From assembly GCF_032854445.1 (NCBI RefSeq), contig NC_088298.1:1-64000 (forward strand): DNA of 64,000 nucleotides. The letters run 5' to 3'. Position 1 is the first letter of the stretch; each line of letters opens with the position of its first letter. The notes under the pieces were generated by a model that worked only from the letters and a program-made list of their open reading frames with translations, ran no database searches and was not told the DNA's origin. Shown here piece by piece: positions 8,901 to 17,291 of this stretch. The stretch is from Liolophura sinensis. Its lineage: Eukaryota; Mollusca; Polyplacophora; Chitonida; Chitonidae. The translations under genes and the position numbers were made by a program.

Positions 8901-9422
8901 TAAGCGGGTCTTGGGTGAGGAGATGCTGGGTGTGGAATCCTCGCAGGTCAGCCCGACTCGCCACGCGGTACGGTGCGTCGAGTACTCGGGTGTTGTTGGT
9001 GCTCGGGTAATAATACCGCACCTGACCCGTCTCTTTGTGGCGGAGGATATATCCAAAACTGTAATTGATAGTGAAAGCAGTCGGCTGGTCTTCGTAAATC
9101 TCGTCTACATAGGCTGGGATAGCACCGAGATCACTCAGTCGGTAATTATAGCAGTCTTGAATTGGTTTGTGGCGATGGAAATACGTTCGGATCGATCGCC
9201 AATGCCGCTGGTACAACTCCCGTACGTCACTGTCACCGCTCGGCAAGACAGCCTCGTGAGGCTGTACTGGGTCGGGCTCGAACTGACTCGTTGGACTTTT
9301 TTTTTCTTTTCTTCTTTCAGCGAGGCATCCCCCGCTAAACTCACTTGAGCTTGACTCGTGCTGGGTTTGTTGTCGTCGGTGGTGGTGGTGGTGGTGGTAG
9401 ATGAAACAGGTCTCTGTAACAT
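5912..9422 (-). pseudogene. POLB: Protein-primed family B DNA polymerase (degraded)
   Basis: The start at 9422 matches copy B. A homopolymer shift near 9300 breaks the N-terminus; 1068 codons are then open from 9246 to 6040. In that frame: a C2H2-like finger (FTCQVCQKSF, about 289-311), Exo II GFNSGNYDLN (about 357-366), Exo III YNNLD (about 490), polymerase motif A GFDANALYLY (587-596), motif B LLGNSGYGK (903-911) and motif C MDTDSAY (1001-1007). The enzyme would copy the linear genome from a terminal protein primer. Compared with B, three deletions are seen: about 330 bp at residue 342, removing the Exo I block; 81 bp after motif C; and about 40 bp near 6065 between GCGCA repeats, which shifts the last 70 codons. 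Not functional as it stands. Confidence 0.93.
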
Positions 9423-10640
9423 AGAAGGGTGTAGATGTTATAACCCAAGTAAACCCTAGACATACTCTATATACATACTATTGTACATATGTGCATATGT
9501 ACATATGTTCCGCTAAAAAATTTTATAATACATATAATACATAGGAGCCATTCCGATAGATATCAACCCTGGCATGACACACTGACACACTGACCCATAC
9601 TATTGGCGGTCGTCTCAAGGATGGTAAATGAGTACTCGATTTAAATAACAACAAACCATAATTAATTTTAATGGGATATCGTAAATTAAGTGAAATAAAG
9701 TAAAACAATGTGTTTAAATGAATTGTGACATGAGTTTGCTTTACACAAATATGAACTAAATGAAATAAATCTATATATATATAGATATATATACTGATAC
9801 AATTGTTAACTCTGCAAAACCCCTATACAGTTTTGGAACAAAAAATAAAGAAAGTTACTATATATTACTCTTTCCAGACACGTATTGGCGTTTGACATTT
9901 AGAGTTATGCCCCTTATTTCCATTATTCCAACAAAAGTAGTCGCCCCTGCTACGTGTATTCCATCAGGAGTTATCCCCCTTGTTTACATACATTTGACAT
10001 CGCGCGCATTCGTGGATTTCCACTACGAAATACATAGGGAAATATCCTCTAAGCTACTCAGGCTTTCTATCTAGCTTTACTAGAGTTACAAACTATTAAA
10101 AGACACAACTATTTTTAAATATATTGAACTAAAACTACTGTTATTTCAATAAGAAATCTAGCGAATACGAAGCGTAATATTACGTAATATTAATTAATTG
10201 GAAACAACAACAACGTCTGAAGGTGACGGATAGACAACTACTTTATACGGTAATCTACTAATTAAAATGAAGCGTCAATCCGCTAAAAAAATTTATTTTA
10301 ATACATAATACATAGGAACCATTCCGATAGATAGCAGCCCTAGCATGACACACTGACCCAGTCCCTTTTTTTAATAGTAATTTCCAGCAATGAAATGCAG
10401 CATGTCTTATTGTATATTATATCCAGTAAAGAAGTTTTTTTATACTTTTTTCATATACTGTTACAAACATGTAACATGCGATAGCTCTTACTGTCTTCAA
10501 TTAACTTTCAAGAAGCAAAGCGGGTGATGTCGGTGTACATAGCAGGCGAGCTGAACACAACCCCGGCTGACAACAATGTAGCGTCACGCGCACAGCTCTA
10601 CCAGGCTGAGGATTCTGTATGAAACGGGCGGGAGAAAAAA
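9423..10640. other. AT-rich divergent intergenic region between PolB and the RING gene
   Basis: Contains palindrome-like CATATGTGCATATGTACATATG (about 9486-9508), a TA microsatellite (9770-9793) and an iterated TGACACAC motif (9575-9596). A direct repeat of about 80 bp (9510-9596 and 10278-10360, both ending in TGACACACTGAC) brackets some 680 bp; element B has only one copy. At 10530-10640 lies a GC-rich upstream module (AACCCCGGCTGACAACAATG, then GTAGCGTCACGCGCAC) that recurs at 12870-12980. No credible gene. Confidence 0.6.
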
Positions 10641-10671
10641 CATAAAAGCCCGCTCGTTTTTACACCCATCA

Positions 10672-10766
10672 TCCAATCAGTGGGCTGATAATTCCTTTTG
10701 TCGTGCTTTCGCCCAGGCCGGGGTTGTTAGTATATATAACATAACCGCGGGTTTGAGTTGATCAGA
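10672..10766 (+). promoter_or_regulatory. RING-gene core promoter (CCAAT, TATA, initiator)
   Basis: CCAATCAG at about 10672-10679, TATATATAA at about 10731-10739, and an initiator-like ATCAGACTG about 28-30 bp downstream (near 10760). The same elements in the same order are found inverted in element B (about 54023-53930). The spacing fits RNA polymerase II core promoters and argues for translation from the ATG at 10815 rather than upstream codons. Confidence 0.65.
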
Positions 10767-10814
10767 CTGTTACGACATTCACTTGCCTTCAGTTTGGTAT
10801 TTTCAACCAACACT

Positions 10815-12081
10815 ATGAATCAACAGGCCGGCAATTTTTTTGGACGTATCGGGGAGGGGCCAAGGAGTAGCTGGGATGAGGATCAGTCTTCATCTTCGTC
10901 TTCGTCTTCTTACCACCGGGATGCGGAAGAGCAGTGGACACCATCTCCACCCTCCCCAATCCTTATCATCCCCGATACGCCAACACCACCACCACCATCC
11001 GCCGGAGAGGGGATAAACCGCCGTCCCTGCCCCTGCCTACGGTGTGTGGGGAGGGGAGCCGGTAGGCGAGCGGGGGTAGGGCGGGGGATCTACGCCAATC
11101 AAGTCGAGGAGGTAACCACCATCACCACCCCTCCGGCCCACAACAACAACATCAACCCGCCGGCGACACCCCGCCTCACCCAAACACGCCTTGAGCGTTT
11201 TACCACACGGAGGGCTCCCGTGGGGCGGGGCTCGTTTTTACACTCATCATCCAATCAGTGGGCTACGGTGTGTGGGGAGGGGAGCCGGTAGGCGAGCGGG
11301 GCTAGGGCGGGGGATCTACGCCAATCAAGTCGAGGAGGTAACCACCATCACCACCCGTCCGGCCCACAACAACATCAACCCGCCGGCGACACCCCGCCTC
11401 ACCCAAACACGCCTTGAGCGTTTTACCACACGGAGGGCTCCCGTGGGGCGGGGTGTTGGTCGGGGACTCCCCCTGCGATTGGATTTAAATTCAGCGGAGG
11501 GTTCGAACCCAGGTCGGGTTAGTTCAGCGTCACCCATACCAACAACAACAACAACTCCACCACGAGCATCCAGGTGGCTGACGGCACGCCGGGGACGGGC
11601 CCGAGCCCGTTCAGATTCGGAGATGCGTTCACCCAGCCCTACTGCCCGGGTCTCACCCCAACCACGGGACACCAGCCATAACCGCCGTGAGGATGAGAAC
11701 CGGTTATCATCACCCCTAGCCCGGGTTTTGCCTTCTACCCCGGCTAGGGAGGTAGGGATGGTTAGAGCTCACCCCAACATACCGCTCCACACAGCTGAAC
11801 TGGATAATAACAATTACTTAACCAGTGAAGAACGCAACAACCTCGTTAGGAATGTGGAGGAGCGGTTAAGAGCTCAACCGCCCCTACAATGGTTTCTGAT
11901 CCCCGCGGCGGTTAGTGGGTTACCGTTGACGAGCGATCCACCAGCAACACCACCAGCAGCACCACCAGCAGCGACACCACCACCTGTCACACCTGGACCG
12001 GGCGCAGGTGAGGGGCTTGCGGCGTTCTCGCCGGGTAGGGGACAGGCATCCAACGATATTCCGACATGTCGGATTTGTTAA
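10815..12081 (+). pseudogene. Proline/arginine-rich RING-type protein, RING domain deleted
   Basis: Homologous over its length to the intact 363-residue RING protein of element B (52795-53886). From the ATG at 10815 it encodes an acidic serine-rich N-terminus, a CPCLRC pair and arginine/glycine-rich sequence. It then meets a 226-bp duplication at 11041-11266 that shifts the frame and stops it at 11291. The downstream frame to 12081 retains the WLTARRGRARAR region and the conserved segment from NYLTSEERNNLV to PLQWFLIPAA. It ends at the first two RING cysteines (TCRIC), because sequence from there jumps directly into an A-rich tract. The zinc-binding E3 part is therefore lost. Confidence 0.8.
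11040..11453 (+). repeat. Tandem coding duplication with a captured promoter fragment
   Basis: 11040-11229 is repeated at 11266-11453 (offset 226 bp; the second copy lacks one ACA triplet). The linker 11230-11265 is a near-identical copy of the gene's own upstream region (10652-10690, including CCAATCAG). A template switch back to the promoter during copying would produce this pattern. Element B has a single copy. Confidence 0.85.
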
Positions 12082-12173
12082 AAAAGAAAAAAAAAAAGAA
12101 AAAGAAACATGGCTGTTTAAAAAGAAAAAAGAAAAAAAAAAAAAAAAAAAAAAGAAACAGCACTTTTTCCAAC
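12082..12173 (+). repeat. A-rich tract after the RING gene
   Basis: Alternating A runs with single G, and one AAACATGGCTGTTT patch. Element B has the equivalent T/A-rich tract with three related AACAGCC-type patches at 52640-52750. It forms the 3' untranslated stretch before the stem-loop. Confidence 0.7.
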
Positions 12174-12210
12174 GGCCCTTTTCAGGGCCACCCAACTCTT
12201 CCCGAAAGAG
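12174..12210 (+). terminator. Histone-type 3' stem-loop with purine-rich downstream element, after the RING gene
   Basis: 12174-12189 is GGCCCTTTTCAGGGCC, preceded by CCAAC and followed by ACCCA, the flank typical of histone mRNAs where cleavage occurs. GAAAGAG at 12204-12210 starts 14 nt after the stem. It lies on the coding strand 92 nt after the RING-gene stop. The following roughly 80 bp match the sequence after the PolB stem-loop, so the two 3' modules within the element share an origin. Confidence 0.75.
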
Positions 12211-12338
12211 TACTTTCTCAATCTAAGCACTAAAAAAAGAAAGAAAAGAAACCCCACACCAGACACAGTCTTCCCATTTTTTTTTTAATTGTACTTGTTC
12301 TGATATTTTTTTTATCCCAAATCCTCAAAGTCTTCCTA

Positions 12339-12645
12339 ACCTTCTACTCCTAATGCATACCTAAAACTTAGAGTTACTTATTAAAACTTAGAGTTACTTA
12401 AAACTTTAATTTACACCCAGCCTGAAACAAGCAAACCACTGTTTTCTCTATTTATCTATCTATATCCACATCCCATATACTGTTATACTGTTATACTGAT
12501 AACCTTCTACTCCACCTAATGCATACCTAAAACTTAGAGTTACTTAAAACTTTGCCTAATTTACACCCAGCCTGAAACAAACAAACCACTGTTTTCTCTA
12601 TTTATCTATCTATATCTACATCCCATATACTGTTATACTGTTATA
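12339..12645. repeat. About 160-bp tandem duplication, non-coding
   Basis: The block from CCTTCTACTCC to GTTATACTG (12339-12499) is repeated with small changes at 12501-12645; shared words include AACTTAGAGTTACTT, CACCCAGCCTGAAACAA and TTTATCTATCTATAT. Element B has one copy (about 52300-52460). Confidence 0.8.
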
Positions 12646-13281
12646 CTTTACTCTAGTCTACTACACGCTATATCACGCTAGTCTATACACATACACCCCG
12701 CGGTGTGGAAAAAACCCACCAAATTTTCTTGTGTGTATGTATAATGTATTGGTGTTACTTATGTATTTTCAATGCAGGGTGGTTGGGAGGTAGGCAGGGA
12801 GGTCAGTCGGTGCAGCCGGTGCAGGGTAGGTTTGTTAGTATTAGACATATATACATATATTACATATATACATAGCAGGCGAGGTGAAGACAACCCCGGC
12901 TGACAACAATGTAGCGTCACGCGCACAACTCTGCCAGGGACTACCAGGCACTGCCAGGCGGGAGATTCTGGATGAACCTCGGTGGCACGTCACTCTACAG
13001 CGCTATATCTTTTCTAAGACTCAGGTTTTGATGTATAGACAGTGGATCCAAAACTGAAGTCAAGCAAACTCCGTATCAGTCTGATGTATACACTCGCCTT
13101 GTCTACACGGACAACAAACCAGGATTATAATGCTCTACTGGTTTTGTTAGTTCTTTGTAGGTTCTTTCATACAATCGACCCGTCTATAAGGTCGAATATT
13201 CCGGCCTAGAGGTACGCGAATAAATACCCCAGAAAATAAATAACATTCTTGATGAGAATCAAAAGGTATATAACCGGCCCG
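12629..13281. other. Non-coding region with subterminal repeat and second copies of RING-promoter modules
   Basis: 12629-12720 resembles 14458-14531 near the terminus (TATACTGTTATAC, CTATATCAC, CCCCGCGGTGTGG, AAAAACCCAC) in the same orientation, about 1.8 kb away. 12870-12980 repeats the upstream module of the RING promoter. 13047-13085 is an inverted copy of the RING 5' leader (AACTGAAGTCAAGCAAACTC). A TATATAA-like box lies at about 13267-13273. No open frame of note. Confidence 0.55.
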
Positions 13282-13649
13282 TTAGTAGGTCACTCAGCCC
13301 GAGCAGGACACAATGACTCGGTCGCCGTACATGTTTGTTTACATATGACGACGTCATAACAGACATCATAATACATTATAATGCATTGTCACCAGTCAAG
13401 GCCTGGGAAAGGGAGAAAGGGGGAGGCCTGTGAGGCAGGCTCGTGGGTTAGTAGGTCACTCAACCCGAGCAGGACACAATGACTCGGTCGCCGTACATGT
13501 TTGTACGTGTTTGTTTACATATGATGACGTCATAACATACAGCATAATACATTGTCACCAGGCAAGGCAGGGAGAATGGGTGAAAGGGGAAAAAGGGGAA
13601 GAGGGTGAGGAATGCGTGGGAGGTTTGTGGTGACTCGTGGGTTAGTAGG
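13282..13649. repeat. About 165-bp tandem duplication beside the zinc-finger gene
   Basis: TTAGTAGGTCACTCA begins a unit at about 13282 that repeats from about 13448, with a partial third unit at 13642-13660. Each unit has GCAGGACACAATGACTCGG, a CRE-like ATGACGTCAT or variant (about 13347; perfect at about 13522-13531) and a CATAATACATT stretch. Equivalent sequence in B lies at 51340-51620. A very short shared frame (MTRSPYMFVYI) starts in each unit; its significance is unknown. Confidence 0.6.
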
Positions 13650-14146
13650 TCACTCAACCTGCTGCTTGGGGTAGAGAAAAATAAAATAAAATAATAAAAA
13701 AAGAACTTACCGAGCCGTGTTTCCCACGTTGATGGGTCCGCCAATCCCACAACCGGTAGAAAGACTCCTCGCAGTCTTCGCAATGCCACACACGTTCTCG
13801 TTTGTTGCCGTGGCGCTGTTGATGGCGGATCAAATGTCCTCGGCGAAAAAAAGGCCCGGTCACAGGTCGGACAGGTGAATCTTGTGTTTGTCTGGGGCTG
13901 ATGATGCGTCCGCTGGTGCCGGAGCCAGTTATCCCGCCGGGTAAAATGCTGGGCACACACCCGGCAAAAATACTTCTCCGTCTTCTTCTTTTTCTCCTTA
14001 TCGCCGTGCTGTGTTTGGTGATGCCGTCGCCAGTTATCACGTCGGGTGAACCCTCGATCGCACACCTCGCAGGTAAATAGCTTCTCCGTCTTCTTCTCCT
14101 CCAACGTCTTCTTTTCCATATTAACCTCGAAATCCTCTTGATCCAT
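13650..14146 (-). pseudogene. C2H2 zinc-finger protein next to the element terminus (frameshifted, with probable mini-intron)
   Basis: ATG at 14146 (MDQEDFEVNMEKK). A Lys/Glu-rich N-terminus is followed by finger 1 (FTCEVCDRGFTRR), finger 2 (YFCRVCAQHFTRR), finger 3 (FTCPTCDRA) and, in the other frame, finger 4 (WHCEDCEESF). Fingers 1 and 2 share the TRRDNW helix, so this is a sequence-specific DNA-binding candidate. A homopolymer gain near 13845 breaks finger 3. After finger 4 comes CTCG/GTAAGT (donor at about 13710), a T-rich stretch and AGCAG (acceptor at about 13659), a 52-bp intron candidate. Splicing would end the protein a few codons later at 13650. Possible roles are regulation of the element's genes or recognition of its termini. 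Confidence 0.75.
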
Positions 14147-14259
14147 CGTTGCTTCTTTACTCGGTCGCTCGCTCGCTCGGTCGGTCGGTGTCTTCGGGTG
14201 AAGTGATCTGCTACTGCTGCACCTGTCTTTTTGTACCTATCTAAGCGGAAATTCACCAC

Positions 14260-14375
14260 GCGCTGATTGGTTCGTTTTTTCTTACGTAACCTCTTCTCGC
14301 ACGCTGATTGGTCCGTTTTGCGGGCCCCCCATTGGGCAGTTTAGGGGCAAATCAGGCTCACCCATTGGTCCGTTT
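14260..14375 (-). promoter_or_regulatory. Cluster of four CCAAT boxes upstream of the zinc-finger gene
   Basis: ATTGG words (CCAAT on the minus strand) occur at about 14266, 14307, 14330 and 14363, spaced 20-45 bp, just upstream of the minus-strand zinc-finger gene. Two are in the longer context CCAATCAGCG. All four are kept in element B (about 50633-50732). NF-Y-type activation is the expected reading; this is inference. Confidence 0.6.
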
Positions 14376-14457
14376 TGGCGCCAGGGAGCTCTTTTCGAGC
14401 TGTCCCACTCGACTTTACAAGCCGACGTATTGCCTTTTTTTTTCGCTCTTTTTTTCC

Positions 14458-14588
14458 CTATACTGTTATACTATACACTATATCACACTCGTCTATACAC
14501 ACATACGCCCCGCGGTGTGGGAAAAACCCACAACTGAGGGGTGACGTCACACCTACCAGCCCTTCGGGCTGGCAGGTGTGACGTCACC
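14458..14588. repeat. Subterminal repeat and CRE-bearing hairpin
   Basis: 14458-14531 is the second copy of the subterminal repeat (CCCCGCGGTGTGG then a GTGGG-AAAAA-CCCAC hairpin). 14540-14588 is an inverted repeat with 23-bp arms, one mismatch and a TTC loop; each arm contains the perfect ATF/CREB palindrome TGACGTCA. Element B has only one arm (about 50443-50455), so one arm of the hairpin was gained in A or lost in B. Confidence 0.75.
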
Positions 14589-14672
14589 ACCACATCACCT
14601 CAAAAAAACACCTCCCCAAAACCACAAAATCCTCCTCCCCAAAGCGACACCAAAGCCACATTCTCAACTACT
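14589..14672 (-). repeat. Terminal sequence of Polinton A
   Basis: From outside, the tip reads AGTAGTTGAGAATGTGGC and matches B's AGTAGTATAGAATGTGGC, after which the two diverge moderately but remain alignable. Immediately beyond 14672 the sequence is internal Gypsy LTR (matching from 37361 of copy 2). Confidence 0.75.
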
Positions 14673-16188
14673 ATTGCCTTATCTGGAAAGTATTTACCTT
14701 CTGTTTTCGTTCTTGTTTCACGCATAAAATATGACATGCATTGTCTTCAGTTTAACCTGGAAAGCAGAAGTTTGTGTTGCCGCCATTTTTGTACATTTAT
14801 GGTCATTAGGGTGTCTGTAGAACCCGCACTTACAGGCTTTTAGAAAGCGGACCAGGATTTTCCCACCACAGTTTGAAAAGGAATTTATCATTTAATACCC
14901 TTGTGTGGAAATTGCTTATACTTTTTGAGTAATATGGATAAAAATATGGACTTTTCAGACACTGACATTTACATTTTGGCTTCAAAACAAAGCCATTATT
15001 TTGGAGTTCTCGGTTGCGATCGCGATAACGTCATCGTGTCATCTTTGTTTACAAACTGTCAAAAATGTCTCTTGTGACCAATCAGAGTCTCCTGATTCGG
15101 TTCATGGCTCCTCCCACAGCATGTGGAAATGTATAAATAGGCGGATTTTTCAGCGTCTGCAGATGGCCTTGGGATTTGCCGAGAGTAGTCATCCAATTTC
15201 TGGTAAGCATTCGCAGTAAGTAGCTAGTTTATTCAGAGTGGGAAAATTCTTGTGCCGTGAATTGGGAAATAGTCCCAGTATCAAGAAAAGTGATTTGTGA
15301 TCCAGTTTGAGAATTCAGAGACAGTTGACACTTGGTGGGAATTAGTCCCAGGAAGCCGGGAATACTGTGTCAAAAATTTGGGAATCTTCCCAGTCCCAAA
15401 ATTCTGGAACTCATCAGTCTCACGATACCTGAGAATCCAACTCCAGGCTCAAACAAATGGAACTTGTCTGAGATATCAAAAGTGGACCACAGAGACCATA
15501 TACCAGAGTAAATCAACTGAACTTTGGTACCATAATTTGAAGCAGGAGTCTCATGAGACTTTTCCCAGTCCCAAAATTCTGGGACCCTCCAATTTCACGA
15601 AACCTGGGAATCCAGCTCCAGTGCCATGCTAGTAGAAATTATCTGAGATATCAAAAGTGGACCACAGTGGACTATATACCAGAATAAATCAACTGAACTT
15701 TGGCATCATAATTTGAGACAAGTCTTGTGAGACTTTGTCTCATATGCAACTCACCTGGGACTCTGTCCCATATGACACTTAACTGAGATTCTGTCCCATA
15801 TGACACTTAACTGTTTGGTACTTGTGTCAACTGCTGGTTCCTAACTCGTCATAATAAATATTCATCATCTCATTCACTGAAAATCTCTTGTTGGAGAACT
15901 TTCATTTCGTACAGGAAATTCAAATCTCATGCGTAAGTCATACTGGATAATAGCCCGAGTTCAGGGAATGTTATGAAATCGGATCCAAATAGTAGCGGCG
16001 TCTCCGAGTTCAGGGGAAAGAATCCTGATTGGTTTGTTCATTTAACAAGCTTCGCTCGGCACGTTAAATATGAAACAGGATTAAAGTGATTGAATGGTGT
16101 CGCACTCATAGGTACCTGCATGCTTGAGAAGACATCATAAAAAACAAAAGCACATAAGACAAATACCAACAACATCTGAACCGCTACA
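14673..16188 (+). repeat. 5' LTR of Gypsy copy 1 (truncated)
   Basis: Ends in CCGCTACA at 16188, followed by TCTGGTGGCAGCGGTGGG where the primer-binding site is expected. CCAAT (about 15078) and TATAAATA (about 15132-15139) form the promoter. A strong donor-like GGTAAGC lies at about 15200. Two related stretches containing TTCCCAGTCCCAAAATTCTG about 170 bp apart show an internal partial duplication. Confidence 0.88.
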
Positions 16189-16282
16189 TCTGGTGGCAGC
16201 GGTGGGATTTTTCTCGACTCATACTCAGAGAACAAACCTGTTACAGTTGTATAAATTAGCTGGAACTCTTTGGATCAGTGTC

Positions 16283-17246
16283 ATGGAACGTGATACAGAT
16301 CTTTATGTATACCCGGACAGTGATGATGACATATCATTTCGCCGTCGAGCTGAAACCATTAATGATAGGCATCCAAGGTCATCTCCATGTGGGGTTGGTA
16401 TTGGCGATGCACCCCACATGTATCGCCGAAATCGTCAGCACCTGAAACCTGAGGTTTTTAGTGGTGATTCTAACTGGGAAGAATACCTGAAAGTATTCAA
16501 GACCATATCCAGAATTAACTGTTGGAGTAAAGGTGAACAGGCTGATTATTTGTTATCCCATTTAACAGGAGCAGGCAGACAATTGGCTTGTACTTTATCT
16601 GAAAGCAAGCAACGTGATTATGATAGCTTAGTCACTGCTCTGGATGACAGATTTGGTCCCAGAGGTCAAGCTGAACTATATGTAGCCGAATTAAGGGGAA
16701 GGCGGCGTGGTGAAAGGGAGGGTCTCCGAGAGTTAGGGCAGGCCATCCGTAAACTCTCCACTATGGCATATCCTGGTATGTCACCTGAGCACCAGGATAG
16801 ACTGGCTAAAATTCACTTCATTGATGCTCTGGAAGATTATAAAAAGAGAATTCAGGTTCAACAGAGTAAACCCAATACTTTACAAGATGCAGTGACACTG
16901 GCATTAGAAATTGAGGGTTATTTGGAAAATTGAAGAACAACGGGAAAACTATGTTTCACGTCGTAGAAATGTGAGGGAAATTTCTGCCAGGGACAGTGAT
17001 GAAAAATAACAGTCACGAGTTGACGAACTAGAGAGAAAATCAGTAGAGATGTCAAATCGTCATTATGCTCAGAGGAGTGGGAATTATTCCCGATCTGGGA
17101 AACACAATCTAAAGGACATGGAATGCTTCCTGTGTCATAAAACTGGACACTACAAACGGAACTGTCCATTAAACAGGAATGGGAATGGAGTTCAGCAATC
17201 GGGAAACGGTGTGCAGCCGAGCCAAAGGGACGGGGGTCGGTTGTAA
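16283..17246 (+). pseudogene. gag: Gypsy Gag (copy 1)
   Basis: Start chosen at the ATG at 16283 (MERDTDLYVYPDSDDD), downstream of the LTR. A retrotransposon capsid domain follows (FSGDSNWEEYLKVFKTI through YPGMSPEHQDRLAKIHFIDAL). A frameshift near 16925, where copy 2 reads on, gives a stop at 16931-16933, and a further stop lies near 17008. The nucleocapsid end has one zinc knuckle, CFLCHKTGHYKRNC (about 17125-17166), followed by Gly/Asn/Gln-rich sequence to 17246. Gag would form the particle and bind the RNA. Confidence 0.85.
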
Positions 17247-17291
17247 ACAATCAGTCCCGACAACCGCAGGCAATTACAGTTTTAATTTCTG

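Larger units (their letters stand above)
1..14672 (+). mobile_element. Polinton/Maverick (adintovirus-type) element A, partial
   Basis: The gene set is diagnostic of Polintons: packaging ATPase, penton, pVI-like protein, hexon-like capsid protein, adenain-type protease and a protein-primed PolB of opposite polarity. A RING-type gene and a C2H2 zinc-finger gene follow towards the terminus. The terminus is placed at 14672 because A and the inverted copy B share sequence up to a tip that reads 5'-AGTAGT from outside, while the flanks differ: Gypsy LTR beyond A, reverse-transcriptase repeat beyond B. Starting with AG is usual for Polintons. The integrase and the other terminus lie left of the window, so TIR length and target duplication cannot be seen. 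Many genes are broken, so this is an old integrated copy. Confidence 0.93.

Noticed and set aside
12008-12226. Lysine-rich open frame over the A-rich tract
   Set aside because: Product of homopolymer sequence in the 3' untranslated region; runs through the stem-loop.
13810-13890. Finger 3 frameshift as programmed frameshifting
   Set aside because: A and B break at different places and by different changes, which fits decay rather than a recoding signal.
16124-16282. Gag start inside the LTR
   Set aside because: Non-ATG codon within the LTR and primer-binding region; the ATG at 16283 (38832 in copy 2) is better placed.
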